From Hyperoodon ampullatus (taxonomy: Eukaryota > Chordata > Mammalia > Artiodactyla > Ziphiidae), in NCBI GenBank assembly GCA_949752795.1, contig OX457061.1, positions 35,682,338 to 35,746,337 of the forward strand: 64,000 nucleotides of DNA. Reading direction: 5' to 3'. A program made the translations under genes and the position numbers. The notes beneath the pieces are model-generated. The model saw nothing but the letters and a program-made list of their open reading frames with translations. It was not told the DNA's origin and did no database searches. This document shows positions 22,083 to 34,924 of this stretch, one piece after another; the first letter of the stretch is position 1, and every line of letters starts with the position of its first letter.

Positions 22083-23280
22083 TCTTTCTCCTTTATTCAA
22101 TAAGGTTCACTCCTCAAATGTACAAGCAGATTAAAATTGTCTTTTGCTATAACACAACATAATTGTGCCAATTAAAAGAAAATAATAATCCAAGATACTA
22201 AAAAGGCATTCAATAAAATTAAGTTTTGCTTTTTTATGAATGAAAATTAGAAATAAAAAGATACTCAGTAATATGATAGAGTATATATCTCAAAGCAACA
22301 CTGTAAAATTATGCTTAACTGTGAAGACTCAGCATATTTCCCAATTAGATAAGGAGCAAATCAGCAATTCTAAGTATTTTCACTCTTACTTAAAATCCTT
22401 TTGCAACTTCTAGCCAAGCCAGTAAGACAAAACCATAATTAGTACTGCATTCCTTAAAGTTTCTGCTCTGTCTCAAAAAATCAAAATTAGAAAGCAAGGG
22501 ACAAACTGGAAAATATATTCATCATGCTTGTCAAATAGAAAATTAAGGTCCTTAACATGTAAAGAACTTTTATATATCTCTAAAGGAAAAGAACGAGAAA
22601 AATAACAGAAACATAGATGTCTGAACAAAACAAAGACAAAAAAAAAGGAATTCTATTTGTCAGAAAATATGAAAAACATTTAACTTCATTAACAACCAAA
22701 ATAATGTAAGTTCAATAACAGAAATACTATTTTTTCACTTCTCAAATGGTCAAAGTTTGTTTTTTTTTTTAAGGTAAAAGTTGTAAAATATGTGGGGAAA
22801 CAGTTACTTCTACTGGAAATGCCACCTAGACTGTTAATATTTGGGAGTACAGTGCGACAAAGTGACCATAGCCCCAAAAATTTCATGTGATTTGAACTAC
22901 AATTCTACATCTAAGAATATCTTAAGGAAATAACCATGGATACACATAAAAAGTGATCAAAAGGATGAATATCCTAGAATAATTTGCAAAATAGAAAATG
23001 GAAACAATATAAAATTGCAACAATAGGTTACTGGTTAAATAAATTACAGGGCAATCATGAAATATCCTTATTATAATAATACTGAATAATATTAAATGTA
23101 AAAAGTAGGTAACCAAAAACAATGATTTTTTTTACATTAGTGTGCATGTGTGTGTAAATGTATTCAATACTACATGTATGTGCACATATGTATGAGTATG
23201 ACTAACAGCATGTACCTCAAAATGTTGATTATCTCTTGGTAGTATATTCACAGGGTTTTATATCATTTCCAAATTTTCTC
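22083..23280 (+). mobile_element. Old L1 (L1M-type) ORF2/3' region, decayed
   Basis: L1 ORF2-like order is present but diverged: TAAGGAAATAACCATGG, GGAAACAATATAAAATTGCA, ACAATAGGTTACTGGTTAAA, TAAATTACAGGGCAATC. Stops throughout. The left boundary is uncertain. Confidence 0.55.
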
Positions 23281-23329
23281 TTTCTCCTTCCTCTATTCTT
23301 CCCCTACTTCCCCTATGAAACGTCACGTG

Positions 23330-24300
23330 AACTCAGAACTCTGAGTCTCACCTATAGACTAATGACTGCTAAACCTATGCCAAATAAACTCAAACTCCCA
23401 ATGTGAAGTTCCAGCAGTCCAGTGGACACCTCTGCCTGAATGTGCCATATGCCCCTCAAACTCAATTTATCCTCACCATGCACAAATAAGGTTTCCTTCC
23501 TTCTGTTTTTAAAATAGGTCAACTATGGCACCATAATCTATCCCACTTTATAAATCTGCAATCTCGGAGTAATCTATGATGCCTCCTTTCTTATCTATCA
23601 CCTTCAGTTACCGATCCAGACCTATACATTTCACCTCTGAACTATCTACGAGTCTCACGATTGTATTGCCCCAGCCTTGGTTTAGGTACAGGATATTGGT
23701 TCTGTCTGGATTATTGAAAAACACCAGTTGTTTTAAGCATCCCTAGCTGAAGCTGCTCTTCTTTCAAATCCATTGTCTGACCTGCCATCCAACTTATCTT
23801 TCTGAAATACTGATCTAATCATGTTTAAAATTTCCACGATTTTCCCTCCATCTACAAAATAAAGCATAAATTTCTTTACAAGCCCTTTTATCACCTAGTC
23901 CTAAGTAACATTTCCAGTCACATCCCTTATCCCATCCCTATCTCCTACTTCCCCAACCTACTTCTTACACCATATGCTCCCTACACCATTCTATTCAGAG
24001 GTTTTGAAACACACCATGCTTTCCTTCTGTTTGCTCTACCTGGAAATTAACAACTCTTTCTTATCTCCCACTATGTCTACCTCCACTTTTACCAGTTCTT
24101 CAAAATCCAGATCAAAGTTCATCTCCTCATTGAAACTTTCCCAAGTATTAAATCCACCTCAATGCCCCCCACTACACACCAACCCCATCATACTTATAGT
24201 TGACACTTATGCATCTGGCCATATCCCAAGCTAGCAAGATACTCAATGGCAAGGCTGACTCATATTTTTATTCTAGTGAAGATCAAAAAATAAGTATGAA
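23330..24300 (+). mobile_element. L2 LINE, long fragment
   Basis: The L2 order is followed for almost 1 kb: CCAGTGGACACCTCTGCC, GCCCCTCAAACTCAATTTAT, CTGATCTAATCATGTTTAA, TTACAAGCCCTTTTATCACC, ACACCATGCTTTCCTTCTG, TTCAAAATCCAGATCAAAG, TTGAAACTTTCCCAAGTA. Confidence 0.8.
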
Positions 24301-24464
24301 ATAAGTTGATGAAAGAATAAACAAGTAAATGCCTTAATTTTCATTAGATATGTGTCCAACATGCAGAATAAACGAATAAATTCTAGGCCAAAACTTTTGT
24401 TGCAGTAATCTCGTTATGCAATTGTGAAATGAAAAAAATCTTATAAATGTTATATTTAAACTTA

Positions 24465-24570
24465 TTTCACCAAACCTATATCGAGCTTCTATTATATACC
24501 AAGCATTGTGCTAGGGATTTTTAATCGTACTACTTGATGATACAACAGAAACATTCACTAAAAACAAACA
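24465..24570 (-). mobile_element. L2-like fragment
   Basis: CGAGCTTCTATTATATACCA and AGCATTGTGCTAGGGATTT resemble the L2 3' end in reverse. Confidence 0.45.
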
Positions 24571-26397
24571 AGCAAAAAGTAAAACAATGACAAAATTACA
24601 ACTGGAAAGAGTATTCTGTAGTAACTGAGCTTTCCTATTTATATTGTAATATCAAATCAATTACATTTAGTATGTCTTATTTATTTTAAGCATTTACTCA
24701 GGCTTTCTACACTGAAATTCTAGAATGAAAAAAGAATGTTGGCTTGAGTAACATTTGGGCTATTTTTTACAGTCTAGCCAAATCAGAAAAGAACCAGAGG
24801 GTCAAAAAAGAACTTAATCTCAGATTTATGGTCACAGTGTTTCTCCACCCACGTACATGCTTTAGTTATTAAACACAGACACAAAACATTCTGAAGTGGA
24901 CCCACTGGAACAGTACATCAAATTGGGAAATGGTGTGCACGGGAGTTGATGAGTAGCAGACTTAATCCAGACTGTAAAAAAACAACAGAATAAACATGCA
25001 AAAGACCAAACAGTCTTCCAGTAATGCCAAATTCCACCATCCATTCTAGAAACATGCCAGGAATAAAGTAAATCTGGAGAGCAAAAAGTGAAGTCATCGG
25101 AATCCAAATGACAATGAAAGAGGGCTAAATGACATGTCACTCAAACTGCTAATTTACAACAAAATAAAAATTCAAATTTATGATTAATATTGTTATCAAT
25201 CAATTTATAAAATGATTTCAGCTAACATGTTAAATGTCTATACAGCATGACCGAGTAGCAGCCCATAAAGTCAAAGGTATTAGGGGGTCTGTTCATGTGC
25301 TTCACATCAAGTGGTCAAAGGACAAAGTAACCTCAAATGATACTTGGGTATCAGTTTATGGTTTTACAAATGACTTAGGCAAAGAATACAGGGGCACTTA
25401 CTTAATATGACAGAAAGAGCTATTGTAAACCAATGGGCAAAAACATGCTTGAAACAGTCTCATTAAATTTAATAACAAAGCTAGACTGTCCCATCACTTC
25501 TATGTGGAAAGTCTAGCTAATATGATGAGGCGAGGAATGGAAATGAATAATTCAAAAATTTCAGATGAAACAGAATTAAATAAAAAGGAAATATTGAGAG
25601 ATGTTGAAAAAGAGGTATGCACAAGGGTAAATGTTTTAATTGCAAAGTTCTGTAGTGACAACTGACTGGTAATATTTAAAAATTCAATTGTGATAAACTT
25701 GAAGGGTAATTTCAGGAGAATTTTATTGTATGGGGAAATTTTCAGTATGAAGCTTTAAAAATAAAACTTAAAAAACATACTTTTACTACATATTTATACA
25801 TAATTACATATGAACTCACACAGAAAAAAAAGTACAAAACAAAAACTAAAATAGCTATATTTTTCTGTTTCACCTAAAACTATTAATTAATTTCCTTATT
25901 ACATAATAAGGAAAAGAAGCAAAAATGATTTTTAGAGAAACACATGCAAATCCCTCCTCACACTGATGGGATTCCTCTGGTTCCCTGTGTATAGTCCTAC
26001 CTCTATTCCCTACACACTGGGAAAAAAATTCTACTCTCTCAGAGCTCTTTGTGCCTGAGTCCAAATTTCCAGGAGACAGAATAAAAATGATCCATCTCAA
26101 CTACTGGATCGCCACCCTCAGTCCATCCAGAATGGGACAACCTCTATAGGTGGGCAAAGGACTGAGGAGGAGGATGGGTATGGTTCTTGGGGAAAATGGT
26201 TTTTGATTGACATAGACCCCAGAAGAAATGAGCTACAACAAAAAGGAAGAATTTAATGCTATGCCTAGACTTATCCAGCAGAAAAACTGCTTTGGAAACT
26301 TATCAGGTCGAACTGTCCTTCCAAAAAAGCACCAAATGTTAGGAAACATGGTGTATAGACTGGAAGAATTCAAGTGTAAAAATATAAATGAGAAAGT
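24571..26397. other. Intron 1, nothing firmly recognised
   Basis: AT-rich and without named repeats. A 92-codon minus frame (24862-25140) shows no domain. Confidence 0.3.
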
Positions 26398-26411
26398 AGA
26401 AACACATTATT

Positions 26412-26681
26412 TTTTTTCCTTTGTATTTATTTATTTTTTATTATTATTATTTTTTAACATCTTTATTGGAGTATAATTGCTTTACAATGGTGTGTTAGTT
26501 TCTGCTTTATAACGAAGTGAATCAGTTATACATATACATATGTCCCCATACCTCTTCCCTCTTGCGTCTCCCTCCCTCCCACCCTCCCTATCCCACCCCT
26601 CTAGGTGGTCACAAAGCACCGAGCTGATCTCCCTGTGCTATGCAGCTGCTTCCCACTAGCTATCTATTTGACGTTTGGTAG
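26412..26681 (-). mobile_element. L1 3' end, minus strand, with 14-bp TSD
   Basis: The reverse complement of the L1 tail starts after a T-rich tract with ATCTTTATTGGAGTATAATT and ends with CACTAGCTATCTATTTGACG. AGAAACACATTATT flanks at 26398-26411 and 26682-26695. It is the only younger L1 3' end in the SVEP1 span lying sense to the gene. Confidence 0.92.
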
Positions 26682-26695
26682 AGAAACACATTATT

Positions 26696-27969
26696 GATGA
26701 TTCAAAGCTGTCAGGAAAGAAACTATGTCTTCTTACCAGGTATTTCAATAGTAACTATGAAGGAAAAGTTTAGCTGGAGTTTAGAATATACAAGACACAG
26801 AGAATCTAACCATTATATTGTAAATATTTGGGATTCAGGAACAACACAACTTTTCAAAAAGCCAGATGTATTTCAAATCAAGTGTACTGTCACATGGGAG
26901 ATTCAAAGAGAGTGGAGGTTGAGTGGAGGTTCTCAGTTCATGAACTTATTGCGTATGTTATAATTATCATAAATTTATCAAAAACCACATTTAATTGTGA
27001 CATTTATTAGCATTCCAAATAAATGACATTTGGAAGTTTATTTTGTTTTCCTTTTGGTTCCTTTGTTTTGTACTGTATTTTAGTTTCTATGAATGACTAT
27101 ATTAATTGCCATTATAGGGCAACAGATTCTGTGTATCATGCTTTTTAAAAAAACTGAAATTAGACCCCAAACAATTTAGGGTTGAGTTTGCATAGATTAG
27201 AAGACTTATTATATATATATACTTAAATTATCAATCAATGACTGTAGTAATATTTACATCCATCATCATTCAAACATGCTGACTTTTAAAATTACTATAA
27301 TACAGTCTCTAGTGAATTAAACAATTCTTATCATTTAAATACATGCTTATACCTGGAACAGTGACAGTGTTCCTTAAATATGCACTGGAAATATAAATGA
27401 ATCTAGTTCATTACCTAAGGCACTTGAAGAAAGATTTTTCTAAGCATTGGGGATCACGGAGCCGATTGCTAAAGTGAGATTTTCTTATCTGAAGAAAATA
27501 CTAAAATAGTCATAATGGAGATATTTTTCTTTTGTGAAATGGAATGGCATATAAAAAACCAGGAATGTTATGATGCAGGGGAACACTGAGTATCCCAGAT
27601 CAGGATAAACTGAATTTAGTTGGAAGACCAAGTTTTATACTGAGGTTTGGCATGCAAATTTATAAACTTAAGTTTACACTGTATGACATTTTGAGACATG
27701 GACTAGAAGTACCTAGGACTAAAGAATAGTAACTTTGCTTGAGTCACATTTTCATTTCAACAAAAGATGTGAGGCCGAGTGCTGAACTTGGATTAGAGGA
27801 ACTGAAAAACTCAGAAAAGTAGATAAATAAAGAGGACAGAGGCAGATGTGTTGCAAACAGGAGATACAATCTCCCACTGCTTCAGTGGCTTGGTCTCTGC
27901 AAGGATTGGTGGAGACATCTGTTAAGATACACGAGGTGGGAGACACTGGCCAGTGTAATTATACTGTAT
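26696..27969. other. Intron 1, nothing firmly recognised
   Basis: AT-rich sequence with an ATATATATATA run near 27211. No gene or family recognised. Confidence 0.3.
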
Positions 27970-27980
27970 AAAAATGGCAT

Positions 27981-28152
27981 AAACAACAAGGTCCTACTGT
28001 ATAGCACAGGGAACTGTATTCCATGTCCTGTAATAAACCATAATGGAAAAGAATATGAAAAGAAGGTATATATATCTATAACTGAATCACTTCGCTGTAC
28101 AGCAGAAATACAGTATTGTAAATCAACTACACTTCAAAAAAATAAATTTTTA
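27981..28152 (+). mobile_element. Short L1 3' end with 11-bp TSD
   Basis: AAACAACAAGGTCCTACTGT to CTACACTTCAAAAAAATAAA. AAAAATGGCAT flanks at 27970-27980 and 28153-28163. Confidence 0.9.
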
Positions 28153-28448
28153 AAAAATGGCATGTGAGAGGCAATTCCCTGTACTGAGTGGGGGTGAAGG
28201 GGATGGGAGCTAAAGATCATCACTTGGGATTATCAGATGCTTTAGAGAGTGTCCACTCAAATGACATTCCCCAAATGTTCACTCCTCTTAGTCCTGTGTC
28301 TGTTCTACTTGGTCTTCTGCGTGGGCATCCACATACTCAAGTCCTCCTCACGGCTGCCCTCTCTGCCTCAAGTCTTTGCAATGAACTTCATCACTGAGTA
28401 TGTATCAGTGGGTCTTGCACTTACTGGATCTTCTAATAGAGCACAGAG

Positions 28449-28715
28449 GCAGTATTACATGGTGGTTAAAAGTTTAGACTTTGGCCCAGACTGCCTGGAT
28501 TTGAAATCCAGTACACCTTGACTTATCAGCAGTGTCACTTTGGTCAAGTTACTTACGTTCTCTGTGCCTCAGTTTCCTCACCTGTACTTGGGAAATAATA
28601 ATAACCACCTAACTGAGGACACTTTTCTGTTGCAAGGGTTTAATGAATTCATATAGGAGGAGTGCTTAGTGTGGGACCTGACAAGTAGCAATTACTCACT
28701 ACCATTATTCATAAA
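28449..28715 (+). mobile_element. MIR SINE
   Basis: CATGGTGGTTAAAAGTTTAG, CAGACTGCCTGGATTTGAAA, GTGTCACTTTGGTCAAG, GTGCCTCAGTTTCCTCACC, TAACCACCTAACTGAGG in canonical MIR order. Confidence 0.9.
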
Positions 28716-29266
28716 AGAAACTTTTAACGTGTTGCTAGGATATATCCATCAAGTAGGTAAACCAATGACAATGAAACCAATATTTCATTTGAAGCGGAGA
28801 ATGAAAATAAGTCATCATATTTCTGAAGCCTGACAAGATACATCAGGGGATTAGGGAAAATTATGATTCTATAACCAAAACCCATACAACTCCACCTGAG
28901 CCGAGAAGGGGGTGATGATGCCCCAGGTAGAGGAACAGAAAAAGAACCACTTGAACCTGTCCTGTTATGAGGATGCCATTACAGAAGTGGTTAAAGGGCA
29001 GTGCTGACAATGATATGGAGAGAAGACATGAATTTAAAACCTCAGATGCCTGCACGTTCTCTTTTGAACTCATTGGATGTTCTCTCTAGAGGTGCTGTGG
29101 GGTTTGCCTCCTGGACCAGATTTAGGGAAAAAAGGTAAGAATTCATGCCTAAGATTCTACTCAGCACTTTGTATTTCTCCCCTGGGAAAGTGGTCTAAAG
29201 GGTGAATTTGCTAAAATTATTATAACCTATCATTTAAGAAGCCAAGCATCCACTGGATATTCCTTC
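28716..29266. other. Intron 1, nothing recognised
   Basis: Unassigned sequence; no credible frame. Confidence 0.35.
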
Positions 29267-29280
29267 AAGAAGATGTCATA

Positions 29281-29490
29281 GGGCTTTCCTGGTGGCGCAG
29301 TGGTTGAGAGTCCGCCTGCCGATGCAGGGGACACGGGTTCGTGCCCCGGTCCGGGAAGATCCCACATGCCGCGGAGCGGCTGGGCCCGTGAGCCATGGCT
29401 GCTGAGCCTGCGCTCCAGAGCCTGTGCTACGCAACGGGAGAGGCCACAACAGTGAGAGGTCCGCGTGCCGCAAAAAAAAAAAAAAAAAAA
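29281..29490 (+). mobile_element. CHR-1 SINE with perfect 14-bp TSD
   Basis: GGGCTTTCCTGGTGGCGCAG to GTGCCG plus an A-tail of about 20. AAGAAGATGTCATA flanks at 29267-29280 and 29491-29504. Confidence 0.97.
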
Positions 29491-29581
29491 AAGAAGATGT
29501 CATAGCCATCCTTGTTTTAGTTAGAAATCACAGAAGCGCAATACTATCTTTGATATACTAAAGTTAAAAATACTGAATACT

Positions 29582-29778
29582 GGGGCTTCCCCGGTGGCGC
29601 AGTGGTTGAGAGTCCGCCTGCCGGTGCAGGGAACGCGGGTTCGTGCCCCGATCCCACATGCCACGGAGCAGCTGGGCATGTGAGCCATGGCCACTGGGCC
29701 TGCACGTCTGGAGCCTGTGCTCCGCGGCGGGAGAGGCCGCAGCAGTGAGAGGCCTGCGTACCGCCAAAAAAAAAAAAA
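29582..29778 (+). mobile_element. CHR-1 SINE with internal deletion and 9-bp TSD
   Basis: A second CHR-1 copy 92 bp after the first. It lacks about 12 bp of the usual GTCCGGGA.. part after GTGCCCCG. CTGAATACT flanks at 29573-29581 and 29779-29787. Confidence 0.93.
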
Positions 29779-29787
29779 CCTGAATAC

Positions 29788-30169
29788 TAAGGTTATAATA
29801 AATATCACTTTCTAGGTCCTACAGGAGATATAAGTCAAATAAGATGTGATCTCTGTCCTCAACAAGCAGAGGGTAGACAGACATCACCCAGACAACAAGT
29901 GCTACAAAAGAGTATGTACCACGTTTCCCTGTAATTTCCCAATCTAATTAGATAACTCCCTCCAGTATTTCCCCACATTTGGGAAAATATCAAATAGGTG
30001 AACGCAGATTACTCTGCAAAATTTCTGAAAAGAACTGTACTGCTGGGACTTCAGCTACCTCTGCCTCCTAGATTCCGATATTGGGCCTCATACCTTGAAA
30101 CCACAGGAGAAACAGGAAATTTCAAAAGAGGAAAAAGTGGAAGGTGATAGAGAAAAAGTCATTGGTGCT
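29788..30169. other. Intron 1, nothing firmly recognised
   Basis: Contains a decayed stretch (GGAGATATAAGTCAAATAAG.., CTGTCCTCAACAAGCAGAGG) resembling common old repeats, but not assignable. Confidence 0.3.
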
Positions 30170-30806
30170 TCCTGTGTCTGTGGACTAACAATCTCTGGTC
30201 CATGTTCAGACCCCACTTCCGGTAGTACACCCAGTAACTTCTCCCAATGCCAGTTGTCTGCTTAGCAGGCAATAAAGTGACGCAAGCCCAGTTATTTTCC
30301 TTGTTCTCCTTCTCCTATGGAAAAGTCACACACCCTTGCTTTGCCAAACGTTGGCAGGGCAGGCTGTTCCTCTGAGGCCTCTTTCTGCCTGCAACACCCG
30401 ACCCTGTCAATAATGCCACCCCACCCCCCATCCCATATCCCAGCATCTGTATCTCTTTGTCTGAGGGCTTCCTTTGGAGACCACTCTATTCACTTGCAGG
30501 GGAGGTGAGAGTGGCAGAGAATTAATGCTCTCCAGAGAGAGGCCCTCAGCAGTGACTGATGAGAGTAGGTCTATAAATGCCCCCAGGTCCCTCTCTGCTG
30601 TGCTCATTCAAAGGCTTGAATTCCACCCTGGCTCCTACTGGGATTAAGCACAAATTACCTTTCCTGTAATTGTTAGTTCCCTTCCTGTCTCACATCCTGA
30701 CTCTCCTAGCAATGTTTACTAGGTTTGTTTACCTCCCAAACAAGCTACTTGCACTCGAATCCTCATCTCAGTTCCGCTTCAGGCAGAACCCAAACGGAGA
30801 CACTGG
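30170..30806 (+). mobile_element. LTR-like old repeat
   Basis: The right part, CTACTTGCACTCGAATCCTC then CTTCAGGCAGAACCCAAACG, resembles the 3' end of an ERVL-class LTR. The left boundary and the family are uncertain. Confidence 0.35.
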
Positions 30807-32500
30807 CTCTGTCTCTGGCTTGCTTCGTCTCCATTCAATCGGCACAGGAGCAAATCAAGGCTTCTGCCCAAGTAAATTTCCAACCAGTACAGAGAATGCT
30901 GGTCTCCCCTTCACTTAGCTGCTAGAAGGGGAAAATCCTCTATGAGGGCCAGGAGAGATCAGCCTTCCAGTAGGAAGGAACTCTGCTCTCCCCAAAGGCA
31001 AAGATCTCAATGCCTGCTGTTTCTGGGTCTCAGTTTTTCCCTTGCTTCTCAGCCCTCTGACGGTATAAACTAGAGTAGGGTGTTAGGCGGGGGCTGAGGG
31101 AAATGGCTGATTGTGTAGGGCCTGCTCTGCACAGCATCCATCCATTTCCTCTGAGGGAACGTATCAAAGTTGTTGGTGGCGCTCTTTAAGATGTGGAATA
31201 TTCAGCGCTCATTAGTTTAAGCCACAGGTCCCAGTGCCAAATCTGAGACCACAGTGAAAGTCCTACATCACGCCCTGCTGCCGATGAGTACTTAAAATGC
31301 AGCTTTTTACTACTGATTGGCTACAAATAGCCTAAACTTTGGTATCTTTATTGCTAGAAACTCCCAACAATAACTGTCTGAAATCACCACTTTGGGAGCA
31401 ACATTTAAAAGCCAAGCATGCATATTTTGAAGGAAATTGTGACTAAAAAGAGAGAAATCTTGGCTAGAAACAGCACTGTGAAAAACACAAACAAGCAAAT
31501 AAAAATTGCTTAACTTCTTTCTAAGTCAACTGCAGATTCATCTGGAAAGGTAAAGCCTATAAAACAGGATTAAGACAATGAGGCCTTACTTGCAGATATG
31601 ACTTGATTGGTGTAGGTCAAAATGGGTTGATAGAGGTACCATTATGAAAATACACTATCAAACAACACAGCTGAATGTGCCCGAACCCTCTCCACCAACA
31701 ACAGCAGGCAAATAGGCTGCCTGTTTCCGCACAGGACAAAAATCACACACACAAAACAAAATGAACCTTGAGAGCTAGAGAAGAATGGGTTGTGGAAAAT
31801 GGGTCCTTTGAGGCAATTGCTTCATTTACATGTGATGATATTAATGGGTTAGAGAATACCTTTCCGCTATGAGAATGTCTTTGATCAGTGAGGGTAAGGG
31901 ATTGACAGGGCAGTGGGTCAGCATCCCTCTCCACGTGCAACAAGCCAAAGGAAGGCCACGTTCCCTAGTCTCTCAGCAAGGTGATGGAGTCAGTTGTTTC
32001 CACCACCTGCAGCCTCAACGCTCTACTCTGCGTCACACTGTGGCCAGCCACCAGGGCTCCTCTCCTGAGTGAATACCCACAGGGAGCTTGCCAAGTGGTG
32101 AAACAACCACTGTCATCTGCGTGCAGATTTTGATGTGAGTTTGGATCCTCAAGACGCAAGGTGACACTTAGGAGGGAAGAAAGGGACAGCTGGAGGGCAT
32201 AACAGGATCTGTAGGGTCAGTGCTTTCAACCCAGGACAATTCTCCAGTCCTGATGGACTCCATACAACAGCATTTGGCATTCGGGGGGGGAAAAAAAAAA
32301 AGATTGGAATTGTTTCACTTCGATTTCCTGATAATCAGCTAAAGCATTATTTTATTTCTTAAAGCAGAGCTGTTTTGTGGGATAGTATACAACGTTCGCA
32401 TGACAATTTAGATAAAAGCTGAGATTCAAAAGGATTTTATACTTGAGACCAACCGCTTCAGGCTATGCCTCCAGATGCCCCAAAGGCATGTCTTCAATCA
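30807..32500. other. Repeat-poor intron 1 block
   Basis: About 1.7 kb with no recognised interspersed repeat, higher GC than its surroundings, and no coding signal. A G8A11 purine run sits at 32283-32301. Candidate for conserved non-coding or enhancer sequence. Confidence 0.3.
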
Positions 32501-33430
32501 TCTGTACCCAGGTGAGCAATGATATTTCACTTCCTAGTAAGTAATACATGTTCGTTATAACTAGTTTTTCAAAAGCAGAAGAAATGGATTTATTTAAACA
32601 GGTAAATATACTGCCTATAGATAACTACTGTTAATATTTTGAAATTTTTCTTCTCAGTTGTTTTCCTGAGTGCATATATTTTATGAAATTGGACTTTTAT
32701 ATATACAGTTTTATACAGTGATGGTAAACACACAGAGAGTTTTGGCTCATTTAATATGATATTTGGCCAATTTACAATGTCATTAAATAGTCTTTAAAGA
32801 TATGATTTTACTGAATATAATATATTTCACTGTGGATGTGTTTTTATTTTGTTAACCTTGGAACTTGGTTGTTGCTGCCTCTAGTTTCTGGGTGGAGTGT
32901 CAGCCATCAGAGTTACCCTCTGGTCCCCCGACACCCCCATTCTCACCCTGCCCCTGGGGAGGAAGGCTTCCTCATCTCCTCCCTCTCCCCTTTTCTTTGG
33001 CTTTGGGCTGCCCATCTGTAGTTTATAGAGACAGGCTTCATGTGCCCAGCACTGCCTGTTCCGGGGGATGCAAGTCAATCTAATTTAGAGATTCAGTATT
33101 AGGTTGCTGCGCACGTAAGCCTGCATTAAGCAGGAGATGCGGGCATGCTTGATTCTCCACCTGACTTCTCTGTTGTGTTATAATTCAACTGATTTAGAAC
33201 TCAGGAGAGGTGAAGAAAGGTGTCATTTATTAAGCCCTCCCAAACCATAGCCAAATTGTTTCTAAATTCCTATTCCAAGGAATGCTGGGATGAACATCCT
33301 TTTACAGGAATCTTTGTGTGTTTCTTGAATTATTTCTTATGAGAAGCTCCTTGATGGGTAATTTAGTTTTACGATTTATACTTTTAAGATTGCAAACATA
33401 CTGACAATTTACCATATTGCTCTGGAAACA
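32500..33430 (-). mobile_element. Old L1 3' region, minus strand, interrupted
   Basis: ATAGATAACTACTGTTAATA.. on the left and GGGATGAACATCCTTTTACA..CAATTTACCATATTGCTCTG on the right follow a decayed L1 3' UTR in reverse. About 32840-33230 between them is GC-rich and unrelated. Confidence 0.4.
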
Positions 33431-34924
33431 TGCTACCAATTTTAAATACACAGATGTATTGTGAATGCTCTACATTAAGAGAAAGGAGGCTATTAAGAGG
33501 AAGACCTTGAAGATAGAAGAAAGGAGGAGAAATATTCAGTAGAAGGTCTTCCTTGGCTGAGGCAAGAGACCCTTACTCTAATAAAGGTAAGGAAGTATGG
33601 TTAAATACAGATGCATATAAGTTTAAAGGTGGAACTAGTGGAAATTTGAGAGAGTTCATATCTGAGAAAATTAGAAGTGTATGTATTTTAACCATATACA
33701 CATATATACATTTTAAATATCACCTTTGAAATTTTATAAAACTATACTTTACATTAGCAGCCAGTATATCCTATAACTAGGTGCAGTAGGATGGGCATTA
33801 AACAATGAAGGCTATCAGGAGCGTTTCAGAGGGAATTAAGAAAATAGTGCATCGAACTCACGTACCTCAAAATATATTTTATACACTCTAGCAATAACTT
33901 CCAACTTGGACTCTACTTAGTAAATGACTAAGCAAATTTACTAAGTAAACTAATTTTACTCTGTAAATGATTCAATCTTGTAATAAGCCCTGCTAAGAAC
34001 TTTCTTTAAAATTTTTTTCTCTATTACTCTTGTAGGAAGTTTTGTCCTTAATTTTGAATGACGTCTATTCACACAAAACAAGGTAGCCATCACTATTTCA
34101 ACATATGTAGCAACTAGACTCGCTCCTCAAGTTTATAGTTTTCTGGTTCACTGCAACTAGGAAAGAAAGAATGCTCTGAATTTGAAACACTGTTATTGCT
34201 TGACACTTTACACAAATAAAACGCAACTGGTTGAATGACCTAATGACAAAGGCAGATAGCAAAGAAGATGAATATTTTAAAAATCTTGTCATCAAGATTG
34301 ATAAGAAAATGCACCTACTAATATGCACTGCATATTTCAGTTCCTTCTCACTATCATTCATTTCAAATGAAGTGCTGTAACAACATTCATGGGCTACAAC
34401 ATCTCACAGAATGTTTCCTGTCCACAATTGGCCTCCAAACCAAAGCAGGGTACTGTATGTAAGCAGATTCTATGCCAGAAATACATTCTTCATATGGCCG
34501 GGGGAGATTTAGAGAATACTGTTAAAAATCTACGGGAAAGGCAGAGATAATACAGAACAGGAAATTCCTTTTAATGTAGAAGTCTCTTAACCTGACAGCT
34601 TCCTCTGAAAAGCCAAAGAAGAACCATGTTTTCCTGAGAAAGGTTCATTTGGATTTACTAACTGACAATAAAATATTGATTATATTTTGTGGGATGCATT
34701 TTCCCCCCATCACTCTCAGTATAATATTTTATTTGGGAGTGAATGCCATATTATTTACAAGCTTCTGGGAAACTAACATAGGAAGTTTCTGTTGCCAAAA
34801 TTTAAATAGATTGCTCAGGAACTTTGATAGTTTTTCTAAAACAAAAGCATGATCTAGCACAAGGACAAAGGTATTTTTTAGTTAGGCAAGGCCTTGAGCT
34901 GGGCCATTTGAGGAAGAAACGAAA
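33431..34924. other. Intron 1, nothing firmly recognised
   Basis: AT-rich unassigned sequence. A direct near-repeat, AGTAAATGACTAAGC / ACTAAGTAAACTAAT, lies around 33920-33955. Confidence 0.3.
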
